A stretch of DNA of 64,000 nucleotides from Streptomyces sp. Edi4 (GCF_040253615.1 NZ_JBEJGY010000004.1:2976001-3040000); one strand, 5' to 3'. Shown: positions 16,284-23,816, counted from the first letter of the stretch. The notes: generated by a model from the letters alone, not told the origin. Numbers and translations: made by a program.

Positions 16284-18566
16284 ATGGTGAAACAACGCAT
16301 GTGCCAATCAAAGCGCACACCAGTCATGCTGACTCTGTTCAGCTTGCTGGTTTCGCTCCTGGTGCTCGTTCCTACGGGAACGGCCAACGCGGCGGAGTCA
16401 ATCCCGCCGCTCCAGTGGCCCGCACCGACCATCGGCCGCATCGACGACCCCATCGTCAGCACCAACGGTGACATCACGCTGCCGTGTTCAACCACGGACG
16501 CGGGAAGCGACCTGACGACCTACAACGCCTCCGGGCAGGTAGTTCGCCAGATCTCGCGAACCTCCGTCATCGACGGAGTCACCAACTGCCTCAACGCGCC
16601 GATCGCCGACAAGAACGGCGACATCTACGGTGTGCCGTTCGGCAAGGACGCCAACAACAACTCGGTGAGGGGGGCCAACCTCCTCGCGTACACCGGGAAC
16701 ACCCTCAAGTGGAAGTACCCGCTCAACTGCGGGATCGACCCGAACCCGTCGTACGCGGTGGGTGCCAACGGCAACATCTACTCGACCGCACGGTTGAGTG
16801 ATGGCGTTCACCTCATCGGGCTCACGCCCGGGGTGGCCGCCGGCCAGACCGCACCGACCAAGGTGCTGGACGTCAAGATCTCGAACGATTGCAGCATGAT
16901 GCTCCGTACCTACAAGGACGGGATCGTGCTGCATGGCCAGTCGAGCGGAAACGCCTGGTACTACAGCTACAGCGGCAAGTTTCTCGGTCAGGCCACCACT
17001 GGTGATGTCTGGTACGAGAAGCTGAACGCCGAGGGTCAGTTGTTCGTCGCGTCTTACGTGTCGGGCAGCGGATTCCGTGGCATCAGTGTCTCGCGCTACG
17101 ACCCCACCATGGGCGCCGTGAAGTGGGCGGTCTCGGCTTCGCAGCCGCAGGCCGACACCAACGGCGTCCAACTGTTTCCCACTCCGGGAGGCGGTGTGGT
17201 CGCCCTGACCACCGAACAGCACATGATCTCCGACGGAGTCCCTGCCACGCCGAAAACGTGGGAAAGGCGACTCGTCACCATCAACGCCAGCGGCCAGAAA
17301 GTCAGGTCGGTCCTCCTCCCTGACACCTACGCCAACGGCACATACGGCGGCACCTACCTCACCGCCGAGAGTGGCGGGAAGGTGGCTGTCGTCCGCGAGT
17401 TGAACGTCAACACTGGTCTCAGCTACCCGGCCACCGTGCCCGGTATCTTGGTGCAGACGTACGATCCCGTGAACAACACGTATCCGTACCAACAGGCGAT
17501 CCTGGGTGACCCGAACGCAACACCCCAGCCCTACGGATACGCGCTAGACACCTCGTCGGGGCAACCCGCCAACGCCGTCGCCAACACCCTGTACGTCAGG
17601 GCACGGTGCAGCGGCAACTGCGGGAGCATCACCAGGAAGCTGTTCGCCCTAACGGTGAACGGCGTCGGTACGAACTACCCGCAAGGGCCCGTGATCACGG
17701 CGAACACCGCGACACAGCCCGTGCCACGTTCGTACGTCGCACTCGGTGATTCCTTCTCTTCTGGAGAGGGAGACCCGCCGTTCGTGGACACAACGGCCTG
17801 CAACCGCAGTGCCGTTGCGTATCCGCGAGTCAACGGGTTGAACCCGAACCTCACCCTGCAACTGGACAAGTTCGTCGCGTGCTCCGGCGCGCAGACGACT
17901 CACGTCCTCAACGGATGGAACGACAGCACACACTACGAACCGTCACAGGTCAGTGCGCTGTCGTCAGGAAGCCCGAAGGTCGCCACCATCACCATCGGTG
18001 GGAACGACATCTTCTTCACGGACTTCGCCAAGGCGTGTGTCCTCGACACCTGCAACTTCAGCAGCGCCAAGTACAACACGTCGCTGAACGCGATCAACAA
18101 CACGCTCGGAACGAGCCTGACGACCACCTACAAGAAGCTCCTGGAGGTCACCAAGACTGCCGGAACCAAGGTGTACGTGCTCGGCTACCCCCAGGTGATC
18201 GCCAACAAGACGATTACCGATCCGGGTGACGCCCGATGCCCGTACATGTACGAGAGCGTCCCGGTGGCATCCGGTCGCTACTGGGAAGACGCGCGAGCTG
18301 CGCGTGACATCGTCACCAAGCTCAACACGAAGATCAGCGACACCGTGAACGCGGTGCGGGCGCTCGACGCCGACAACCAACGACTCGTGTTCGTCTCGGC
18401 AACGGGAACGAACTCCCCGTTCGCCGGGCACGAAGTGTGCGGCACGGGTGAGTCCTACTTCAACAACGTCGACCAGGCCCTGAACGGCCTCGCCTACGTG
18501 TTCCACCCCAACGAGAAGGGCCAAGCGGCCTACGCTCAACTGGTTCGCCAGGCGATCGGGGAGTAG
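16284..18566 (+). CDS. Secreted SGNH/GDSL hydrolase with N-terminal propeller-like domain
   Basis: A 760-residue exported protein. The signal peptide is residues ~1-37, with the hydrophobic core MLTLFSLLVSLLVLV and a probable cut after ANA. Residues ~40-475 form a repeated beta-rich, propeller-like region (NGDITLP, NGDIYGV, NGNIYST, GQLFVAS). Residues ~480-760 are an SGNH esterase: GDSFSSGEG with nucleophile Ser490, a Gly in VACSGA, GGND at 572-575 and His741 in FHPNEKGQ. It probably hydrolyses a cell-wall or extracellular ester. The ATG at 16299 is an alternative start. It is unusual cargo for a small element. A large hairpin terminates it. Confidence 0.88.
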   Translation: MVKQRMCQSKRTPVMLTLFSLLVSLLVLVPTGTANAAESIPPLQWPAPTIGRIDDPIVSTNGDITLPCSTTDAGSDLTTYNASGQVVRQISRTSVIDGVTNCLNAPIADKNGDIYGVPFGKDANNNSVRGANLLAYTGNTLKWKYPLNCGIDPNPSYAVGANGNIYSTARLSDGVHLIGLTPGVAAGQTAPTKVLDVKISNDCSMMLRTYKDGIVLHGQSSGNAWYYSYSGKFLGQATTGDVWYEKLNAEGQLFVASYVSGSGFRGISVSRYDPTMGAVKWAVSASQPQADTNGVQLFPTPGGGVVALTTEQHMISDGVPATPKTWERRLVTINASGQKVRSVLLPDTYANGTYGGTYLTAESGGKVAVVRELNVNTGLSYPATVPGILVQTYDPVNNTYPYQQAILGDPNATPQPYGYALDTSSGQPANAVANTLYVRARCSGNCGSITRKLFALTVNGVGTNYPQGPVITANTATQPVPRSYVALGDSFSSGEGDPPFVDTTACNRSAVAYPRVNGLNPNLTLQLDKFVACSGAQTTHVLNGWNDSTHYEPSQVSALSSGSPKVATITIGGNDIFFTDFAKACVLDTCNFSSAKYNTSLNAINNTLGTSLTTTYKKLLEVTKTAGTKVYVLGYPQVIANKTITDPGDARCPYMYESVPVASGRYWEDARAARDIVTKLNTKISDTVNAVRALDADNQRLVFVSATGTNSPFAGHEVCGTGESYFNNVDQALNGLAYVFHPNEKGQAAYAQLVRQAIGE

Positions 18567-18599
18567 TACCACAAGCACAGAATGAACTGAAGAGCCAAC

Positions 18600-18648
18600 G
18601 GCCCCCAGTCCTTCGATCCGCCAGCCAGGCGGAACGGGACTGGGGGCC
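18600..18648 (+). terminator. Hairpin terminator of the SGNH hydrolase gene
   Basis: GGCCCCCAGTCC (18600-18611) pairs perfectly with GGACTGGGGGCC (18637-18648). CCGCC/GGCGG pair inside the loop, and a TTCTTCAATTT tail follows. Confidence 0.9.
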
Positions 18649-18701
18649 TTCTTCAATTTAAAGATTGTTCTTTTGTTGCGTCCTGATAAACTATTAAGTA
18701 T

Positions 18702-19394
18702 ATGGCAAGTAAAACACAATCAACCAAAGCGAAAAAGGGCAATACAAAACCCCTAGAAACCTTTAATAGTACGCCGCTCTACTTAAGAGTGATCGCGGTC
18801 GCAGTTTTGGTAGCCCTTATAACCTGGCTCGCCTTCTTTAGAGCAGATCAACGCTACAGCGCAAATACTGACGAGGTGAAGAGTCGCATCCAGACAGCGC
18901 TTGAAGCTACTCAATTACCGGGTAAGCAGCTCGCTTCAACTACGGTAGATCAAGGTTGTGACAGTGGAAGCTCGGTCGGTCTTTCGACCCGAATCGAGTG
19001 TTCAATGGAAGGCTATAAATACTTTGAAATAACCGGAGACAAGAAAGCGACGCTCTCACTCGCCAACACAAAGCTTGAGTCCCTAGGGTTTAAGAAGTTT
19101 ACTGATAATGACTACACGCACCAGGTACTCGATGGCACCAGAGGAGGGGACGTTGATTATTCGAAGCAACACACGACTGCTCGCATTGGCTGGTCAACGT
19201 GGCCAACGAGCGTCAATGGCCCGGAATCTAGTGCTATCACCGACGCACTTATATCGCACCGAATTGGCGCTCCCGCTGACGGAGCAACAGTCGTAGGAGT
19301 GACCGTAAAGGAAACATACTGGACGTGTTCCAGCAGCGGATTAGACATCCTCGGAATAAGCTGCATATTCCCTCCGCACTCCGCAAACAAGTAA
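18702..19394 (+). CDS. Hypothetical single-pass membrane protein, AT-rich
   Basis: A 230-residue protein with a Lys/Thr-rich cytoplasmic N-terminus, one transmembrane segment at about residues 29-46 (RVIAVAVLVALITWLAFF) and an extracytoplasmic domain with several Cys (CDSGSS, IECSM, YWTCSS, ISCIF). I do not recognise the family. Its base composition is far from Streptomyces norms, and at least two Leu codons are TTA (in PLYL and TQLP). That points to recent transfer and, if expressed, dependence on the bldA tRNA. It may form a surface module with the preceding SGNH protein. Confidence 0.65.
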   Translation: MASKTQSTKAKKGNTKPLETFNSTPLYLRVIAVAVLVALITWLAFFRADQRYSANTDEVKSRIQTALEATQLPGKQLASTTVDQGCDSGSSVGLSTRIECSMEGYKYFEITGDKKATLSLANTKLESLGFKKFTDNDYTHQVLDGTRGGDVDYSKQHTTARIGWSTWPTSVNGPESSAITDALISHRIGAPADGATVVGVTVKETYWTCSSSGLDILGISCIFPPHSANK

Positions 19395-19590
19395 TCCTAC
19401 TTCTAAATAGCCAAACCACCTTCTGTGCCGCTTGGCAATACAGTTGCGAAACCCGAGATCTATGATCTAACAACTTCGGTGCAGAACGCTAATTCGGCAA
19501 TGAACAAGCCGATCTGTCTACAAGAATTCATTCAGCGCGGGCGCCCATAGCGCATAGCAATCTTCCAAAACACATGGTCTCGCAGGCATC

Positions 19591-19599
19591 CACCCCTGT
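19591..19599. promoter_or_regulatory. ACAGGGGTG motif copy in the 19,395-19,668 gap
   Basis: The motif (read here as CACCCCTGT) is one of five exact copies, all in gaps between genes of this element. This gap separates a rightward gene from the end of the leftward par operon, so no promoter is expected. I see no gene in the 274 bp. Confidence 0.5.
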
Positions 19600-19668
19600 T
19601 ACGTTTGAACTAACGTCGTAAAAGGTAGATTGTGCGACGCATCATCGGCATGTTGAATGGGCTGCCTT

Positions 19669-20052
19669 CTACTTGCGTTTGTATTGCTTTCCGTAGTGCC
19701 GGGTGACGTACTCCTCTAGTGCGTCCTCGATAATGGCCCACGGTCGGCGTCCCTCAATGAACGCGAGGTCGCGCACGACTTGGGTGTGCCGAGACGGGTA
19801 CATGACGAAGCCCCGGTTGGTCGGCTGTTCATCGGTGCTCACGGGGGTGAGGTAGATCGGCCGCTCTGTGGCTGCTGCCGCGGTGCCCTCTTGAGGCGCG
19901 GCTTCTACGGCCTGCGGCGCGGGCGCTGGTTGGCTCGCAGCTACGGTCGCCGCCGGCCTGGGCTTAGGTGACTCTGGATCAACCTGCGGGATGGCCGCCC
20001 GAGGTACGAACTTTGGCCGCTCGCTTGCCTGTTGCTTGAATTTGCTAGTCAT
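19669..20052 (-). CDS. ParB-like partner with C-terminal ribbon-helix-helix domain
   Basis: The 127-residue protein has a Pro/Ala-rich unstructured first half. The C-terminal ~45 residues resemble a ribbon-helix-helix DNA-binding fold (RGFVMYPSRHTQVVRDLAFI, RRPWAIIEDALEEYVTRHY). Its ATG lies 8 bp inside the end of parA, so the two are translationally coupled, the usual order for a type Ib partition cassette. It should bind the centromere, most likely the CTCTAGAG boxes upstream of parA, and stimulate ParA. Assignment is by position and fold pattern. Confidence 0.7.
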   Translation of the reverse strand: MTSKFKQQASERPKFVPRAAIPQVDPESPKPRPAATVAASQPAPAPQAVEAAPQEGTAAAATERPIYLTPVSTDEQPTNRGFVMYPSRHTQVVRDLAFIEGRRPWAIIEDALEEYVTRHYGKQYKRK

Positions 20053-20821
20053 TGCTTAGAATCTCCGCGACCCGCTTATACCCTTGTGCGGCTGGACTCT
20101 CGGGGTCATAGAGCACTACCGGTTGGTTCAGTTGTTCTGCTTCATCGACGGACGTTGACTCAACGATGAGCTGAGGGATCACGAGGCCGCTGTACGCCTC
20201 CCCTATCCCGTCGAGGACGGCCGAGGAAGCGTTCGTGCGCTTGACGCGCGTAATCAAGATGCCGCGAAGCCGCAGTGTTGGGTTGTAGCTCCCCACCGCA
20301 CGCTCGTGAGCCTCGATGGTGCGGCTCAACCCTTCTTGGCTGTACGCACTGGCCGCCGCTGGGATCACCAGCTCGTCCGCTGCGGCGAGAGCGTTGATGG
20401 TCATGTAGTTCAGCGACGGTGGTGTGTCGAGGATGATGAAGTCATACCGGTCATCCAGGGCCGAGAGGATCGTTCGCAGGGCCTCGATCGGATCAGGGGC
20501 CGTTGGGTCAGCACGTTGAAAGGCCATGCCTGTCTCTGTGCGGGCAAGGTTTGGATGCCCGGCAATCAGATGCAGCCCCTCTATCGCCGTGGTGAGCACG
20601 GCCGAGGACGGGTCAACCTCCGGGCTCGTGAACAGATCGTTCAACGTGACCGTTAAGTCAGCGGGATCTATCCCCAGTCCCTTGGTGGCGTTGGCCTGCT
20701 CGTCAAGGTCTACGAGAAGCGTTGCGTGTCCGGCCAGAGCCAAGGCCGCCGCGATGTTCTTAGCGGTGGTGGTCTTCCCTACTCCACCTTTGTGGATGGC
20801 TATTGCTATCTTCTTGGCCAT
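20045..20821 (-). CDS. parA: ParA family partition ATPase
   Basis: A 258-residue ParA with the deviant Walker A KGGVGKTTTA (11-20), Walker A' LLVDLDEQANAT and Walker B FIILDTPPSLNYMT. It lacks the N-terminal HTH of type Ia ParAs. ParA uses ATP to move DNA over the nucleoid, so it indicates the element exists at least transiently as a replicating circle. The next gene in the operon is the RHH partner. Upstream 180 bp hold four palindromic boxes likely used for both autoregulation and partition. Confidence 0.93.
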   Translation of the reverse strand: MAKKIAIAIHKGGVGKTTTAKNIAAALALAGHATLLVDLDEQANATKGLGIDPADLTVTLNDLFTSPEVDPSSAVLTTAIEGLHLIAGHPNLARTETGMAFQRADPTAPDPIEALRTILSALDDRYDFIILDTPPSLNYMTINALAAADELVIPAAASAYSQEGLSRTIEAHERAVGSYNPTLRLRGILITRVKRTNASSAVLDGIGEAYSGLVIPQLIVESTSVDEAEQLNQPVVLYDPESPAAQGYKRVAEILSND

Positions 20822-20901
20822 TATTCATTTGTTCTCCTATTCAATTACGTTAACACGAGATAGTGCATCAACGCAATTACGCACGCTTCAATACATGCAT
20901 T

Positions 20902-20957
20902 CTCTAGAACTCTAGAGTTTGAGAGCTCTAGAGCAATTAAACTCTTGAATTCTAGAG
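20902..20957. promoter_or_regulatory. Array of four CTCTAGAG-type palindromic boxes, candidate parS/operator
   Basis: YTCTAGAR boxes begin at 20902, 20910, 20926 and 20950, so successive starts are 8, 16 and 24 bp apart, all multiples of 8. They lie in the AT-rich gap between parA (left) and the divergent small genes (right), and the last box overlaps a promoter. RHH proteins commonly bind such 8-bp units in phased arrays. Confidence 0.7.
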
Positions 20958-20974
20958 CATTGTTGCGTTAGAAT
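20945..20974 (+). promoter_or_regulatory. Sigma-70-like promoter for the 60- and 70-residue protein genes
   Basis: TTGAAT at 20945-20950 and TAGAAT at 20969-20974 are separated by 18 bp. The spacer includes the fourth TCTAGA box, so the RHH partner or the RHH protein at 21,184 could repress it. Confidence 0.55.
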
Positions 20975-20997
20975 GAAAGAGTAAGAGGAATAACGCA

Positions 20998-21180
20998 ATG
21001 CAAAAGAACACAGCAATCATCGCACCAGAATTCGTTGGCCAGCTCTCTAAAGCCTTTGTGATCGAGAGGCTAGGCATAAATCCCAAACATCATCAGCTCA
21101 CAGCAGACGCAGCCTGGATACGGCTCGCGTCACGTCTGATGAGAACGACCCCGTTAAAGCCAACCAAGAGAAGGAGATAA
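20998..21180 (+). CDS. Hypothetical 60-residue basic protein
   Basis: A small protein with a hydrophobic/helical core (EFVGQLSKAFVIERLGI) and a very basic end (LKPTKRRR). I do not recognise it. AAGAGGA sits about 9 bases before the ATG, and a well-formed promoter lies upstream. The next gene starts 3 bp after its stop, so the two are one operon divergent from parA. A DNA-binding or copy-control role would fit the place but is not shown. Confidence 0.6.
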   Translation: MQKNTAIIAPEFVGQLSKAFVIERLGINPKHHQLTADAAWIRLASRLMRTTPLKPTKRRR

Positions 21181-21183
21181 CCA

Positions 21184-21396
21184 ATGACACAACCAACACC
21201 ACCGATTGACCACAAGACCACAAGTAGGGAAGTGGACAACGCCACAAAACCACTAGTGGTCAAGTACACCACCCACCTTCCGAAGGAGATGATTAAGTGG
21301 GTTAAGCGAGAAGCCCTTGAGCGCGACCTTAAAGACTACGAGATTATGCAGCAGGCATTGAGGGAGTTTCAGTTCAAAGACGCGCTGACGCGGTAG
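21184..21396 (+). CDS. Ribbon-helix-helix small protein
   Basis: A 70-residue protein with a disordered first third, then KYTTHLPKEMIKWVKREALE and RDLKDYEIMQQALREF. That beta-helix-helix pattern is the CopG/Arc-like fold. GAAGGAGAT precedes the ATG. Such proteins act as transcriptional repressors or centromere binders, so it may share the CTCTAGAG boxes with the ParB-like protein. AT-rich codon use sets it apart from the chromosome. Confidence 0.7.
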   Translation: MTQPTPPIDHKTTSREVDNATKPLVVKYTTHLPKEMIKWVKREALERDLKDYEIMQQALREFQFKDALTR

Positions 21397-21412
21397 GGCG
21401 CCGGCCGCGGTT

Positions 21413-21823
21413 CTACCATTCACTGAGGTGTCGTTTGAACGTGTCCTTCAACGCCGCGATGACGGCATCCTTGTCTTTGGCGTCACTGTTGGCCACATCG
21501 CAAGCGAGGTCGTATAGCTCATCTTGAGGTATGTCGAGCCATCGGCCGTTCTGCTGAATCAAGAGAGAGGCGAGCACGACCGCCATGCGCTTGTTGCCGT
21601 TAGCGAAAGGGTGGTTCTTAATGACCAGGTAGAAGAGGACGGCTGCTCGATGGGGAAGCGTCCAGTAGATATACCGTCCGTTGAAGTGGGCGAAAGGGTG
21701 CTCTAGGCAGCTCTCAAGCCTGCCAGGAGTGCGGACATCAAAGTCCATCGGTTCATCGTAATCGAGAAGTTCTTTGACTCGCAGGGCTGCGTATCTGGCC
21801 TCCGCTACGGTCAGCTTCTTCAT
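21413..21823 (-). CDS. doc: Doc (death-on-curing) toxin, Fic fold
   Basis: A 136-residue protein with the Doc/Fic motif HPFANGNKR at residues 71-79 and the family length. Doc phosphorylates elongation factor EF-Tu and stops translation when its antitoxin decays. The ATG overlaps the stop of the upstream 40-residue antitoxin gene by four bases. Near the par genes, it would serve as post-segregational killing that keeps the element in the population. The strongly degenerate N-terminal half is normal for the family. Confidence 0.9.
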   Translation of the reverse strand: MKKLTVAEARYAALRVKELLDYDEPMDFDVRTPGRLESCLEHPFAHFNGRYIYWTLPHRAAVLFYLVIKNHPFANGNKRMAVVLASLLIQQNGRWLDIPQDELYDLACDVANSDAKDKDAVIAALKDTFKRHLSEW

Positions 21824-21942
21824 GTAAGAGCGAGGCGCGTTAGCGTCTTGCGGTAGCGCTTAACCGTCCGCTTCACAGCACGATCAATCTCGGCCTTCTG
21901 GCGAGGAGTCAGGGTTTCAGCGACGGGTACGTTATTCTGCAT
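21820..21942 (-). CDS. Short antitoxin of the Doc toxin
   Basis: The 40-residue product is mostly one basic amphipathic helix (TPRQKAEIDRAVKRTVKRYR). It is the right size for a Doc-neutralising segment but lacks an obvious DNA-binding domain. The ATG at 21940-21942 is only 7 bp from a TATAAT box, so the transcript is probably leaderless. Translation is coupled to doc through ATGA. A longer reading to 22,035 would run through the promoter and is rejected. Confidence 0.75.
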   Translation of the reverse strand: MQNNVPVAETLTPRQKAEIDRAVKRTVKRYRKTLTRLALT

Positions 21943-21949
21943 ATCTTCG

Positions 21950-21980
21950 ATTATAAAACAGGGTCGCCTATTTGAATAGG
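21950..21980 (-). promoter_or_regulatory. Promoter and operator of the antitoxin-doc operon
   Basis: On the minus strand TATAAT lies at 21955-21950. Upstream, the perfect inverted repeat CCTATT-TG-AATAGG (21967-21980) covers the -35 region, where TTCAAA is the best match. This is where an autorepressor should bind. A one-mismatch ACAGGGGTG motif (ATAGGGGTG, 21976-21984) overlaps it. Confidence 0.6.
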
Positions 21981-21997
21981 GGTGACATGTGAAATCG

Positions 21998-22026
21998 TTG
22001 CTTTTTTCACGCGCGCACTTTATACT
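21998..22026 (+). promoter_or_regulatory. Promoter of the structured RNA
   Basis: TTGCTT (21998-22003) and TATACT (22021-22026) are separated by exactly 17 bp. Transcription should begin near 22,033, just before the left arm of the long stem. Confidence 0.65.
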
Positions 22027-22032
22027 TAAAAC

Positions 22033-22208
22033 CAAGTCATCTACTCGTTCATCTAAGCACCGAATGGGTGGTGGCTATCGACTTTGGGGGTATTATTCAT
22101 ATCCATGGTAGAAAACCGCAGGAAAAGTATTGCATTTACTGTTGGTATTGTTTATTATGGTAGTAGCTTAGATGAATGAGTAGGCAAGGCCCCCAAGTGG
22201 GGCCTTTT
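22033..22208 (+). ncRNA. Predicted structured RNA closed by an 18-bp stem and ended by a terminator
   Basis: The stretch 22041-22058 can pair over all 18 positions (one G-U) with 22166-22183, leaving 107 nt inside. An 8-bp terminator hairpin follows directly (AAGGCCCC / GGGGCCTT, 22186-22206, then TTTT). A 17-bp-spaced promoter precedes it. Smaller hairpins such as CACC-GAATG-GGTG occur inside. No convincing reading frame covers it. It could be a free regulatory RNA or an attenuating leader of the 164-residue protein gene 110 bp downstream. Nothing in it matches an RNA family that I know. Confidence 0.6.
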
Positions 22209-22318
22209 CTAATTGTCCTCACACTTTGGTTGAGTTGAGCCTGAACAACTAACTTATTCATCCCCACAAGAGGGGTGGCTTTGTTGCGCCCAAGCATCAA
22301 AGCTGGAGGAACACCAAC

Positions 22319-22813
22319 ATGCAAGCAATCGGATCAACGTTAGCGGAGCGGCAGTTCTATAGAAGAAACGAAGGCAAAAACGCCCTTTCTTCTATAGAAG
22401 AGGGAGAGATCCCGCAGGTTGTAGATGAACTGATCGACAATAAGATGTACCGCAACAAGTTCAAAGCGCTCATCCGTCGAGGACACTTACAAGACCTACT
22501 CGACCTTGTCGAGGTGGCCCACACCAAGGAAAAGCCGTCGCGTTGGTTCGCCAGCGTCACCGCTAAGAAGTGCTGGGAACGTACCCTCGACTTCCTTGCC
22601 AAAATGCGCGAGGTTCAACGCGTTGTCCAAGAGGTCAGGAAACGAATCACCGTGCCCGCTAAGAGCGTTGGTGCTGTCTTCAAAGCTGCGTGGCGTCACA
22701 GGCAAGGTGCCGTGCGTTTCGCTGTAACGGCGGCCGAGACAGGTAAGACACATCCGTTCGGGCTGTTCTGCACGTTAGCTTTGAAGAACCAGACCAGTGC
22801 AACGCTTGGCTAG
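22319..22813 (+). CDS. Hypothetical 164-residue protein, TTA-codon-rich
   Basis: A mostly helical, basic protein (ELIDNKMYRNKFKALIRRGH, VQEVRKRITVPAKSVGAVFK). I do not recognise the family. CTGGAGGA sits 8 bases before the ATG at 22319. Three Leu codons are TTA (in STLAER, GHLQDL and CTLALK), rare in Streptomyces, and the gene is AT-rich. Placed between a structured RNA with terminator and a 320-bp noncoding block with direct repeats, it could be a replication or copy-control protein, but I have no motif to support that. Confidence 0.6.
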   Translation: MQAIGSTLAERQFYRRNEGKNALSSIEEGEIPQVVDELIDNKMYRNKFKALIRRGHLQDLLDLVEVAHTKEKPSRWFASVTAKKCWERTLDFLAKMREVQRVVQEVRKRITVPAKSVGAVFKAAWRHRQGAVRFAVTAAETGKTHPFGLFCTLALKNQTSATLG

Positions 22814-22817
22814 GACG

Positions 22818-23149
22818 TAGAACGCGTTGAGAGACGCTGTGAGCGTCGATGGCAGGGAAGATGACACTTGATGTGTCTGACCAAAAATTCCCCTTACAGG
22901 CCCTCTGAGCGCCCCAGGATTCAGCGAATCTTCTGCATGGGGCTACGGCGATGAACCACGGCTTCTAACTTTCCGTCGGCGCGGCCTCTAGGTCGGCCGA
23001 ATCTACCGTCGTTTTGAGCGTCGGTTAACTCTCTCGAATCTCCCGCCCACCGCGGGCTCTTTGTGGTGCCCTCGATCTACCGTGCCCCGCGGCCGTACGT
23101 TGATCCGATCGTTCCACCCGCAGCCGGCCACGACCGCTAGAACGCGTTG
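22818..23149. repeat. Noncoding block bounded by a 12-bp direct repeat, candidate origin or transfer site
   Basis: TAGAACGCGTTG occurs at 22818-22829 and again at 23138-23149. A related CAACGCGTTG lies just before the block, inside the previous gene. In between are hairpin GACGCT-GTG-AGCGTC (22833-22847), two ATCTACCGT repeats, and CCCGC-CCACC-GCGGG followed by CTCTTT. I see no gene. It is the longest structured gap in the element. Confidence 0.45.
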
Positions 23150-23152
23150 GCC

Positions 23153-23479
23153 TTAGTCCGGCTTTCGTGCCGCCAAAGCCCTGACAACCTTACGTCGTCC
23201 ACTGATCCACTCAACGAGCCGTTCCATCAGGTCGTTCTCATCGAGTATCTCGCCACTACTGATGTCATCGAGGAACGCGGCGACCACACGCTGAAAGAGC
23301 TGTAGTTCTTCGAGGCGAGCCGAGACGACAAGTTGCGCGGTTTCATCGTGCGGCAAATAGTTGGCATCGACGTGTTCGGACGTCTCTCTCACAATGCGCC
23401 GTAGAACAACCGGATCAATGGAACCTGCTACCTCGACAAGAAGGCGCTTGATTCCTGCATGAGCCTGCGGTACGTCCAT
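23153..23479 (-). CDS. Hypothetical 108-residue acidic helical protein
   Basis: The protein is almost entirely predicted helix, acidic (EELQLFQRVVAAFLDDISSG, LDENDLMERLVEWISG) with a basic end. There is no membrane segment and no motif that I recognise. The ATG is at 23477-23479. It is followed by the 320-bp noncoding block and preceded by a 120-bp gap to the small membrane protein gene upstream on the same strand. Confidence 0.55.
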   Translation of the reverse strand: MDVPQAHAGIKRLLVEVAGSIDPVVLRRIVRETSEHVDANYLPHDETAQLVVSARLEELQLFQRVVAAFLDDISSGEILDENDLMERLVEWISGRRKVVRALAARKPD

Positions 23480-23599
23480 CGTGTGTCCGTTCCCTCCGAG
23501 TGAGCGGCCTTTCTCGATGGAGCATAATTCCAGCCGACTGATATTGCCAGGCTCAGCGAATTTCGGCAGGTGACGACACAGCCGCTAAGTGGTGACGTT

Positions 23600-23788
23600 C
23601 TAAAGCCAGGTCGTCATAGCAAGGTAGACGGTAAATCCCCCGCCTAAGATGACGGCGAGAACGAAGTCTTCTACCGGACGAGTACGGGCCGGTACACGGC
23701 GAACCTGAACACCACCCCGGCGCGCGGGTTTCTGCGATCCCCATACGAGGGCTGCGATAAGGGGTTGTTTGCGTGTGCGTCGAGCCAT
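23600..23788 (-). CDS. Small basic single-pass membrane protein
   Basis: The 62-residue product starts MARRTRKQPL and is rich in Arg up to residue ~40. It ends in one transmembrane helix (FVLAVILGGGFTVYLAMTTWL). CAGGAGA precedes the ATG at 23786-23788, and a strong promoter with two ACAGGGGTG motifs lies directly upstream. A longer in-frame start would fall inside that promoter. It belongs to the group of tiny membrane proteins around the VirD4-like ATPase and may help form or regulate a transfer channel (inference). Confidence 0.65.
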   Translation of the reverse strand: MARRTRKQPLIAALVWGSQKPARRGGVQVRRVPARTRPVEDFVLAVILGGGFTVYLAMTTWL

Positions 23789-23816
23789 GGCGTTGGTCTC
23801 CTGTGTTACTACTTCT

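Noticed and set aside
22036..22200. Terminal-inverted-repeat miniature transposon
   Set aside because: The 18-bp arms lack target duplications, and the promoter and terminator fit an RNA better.
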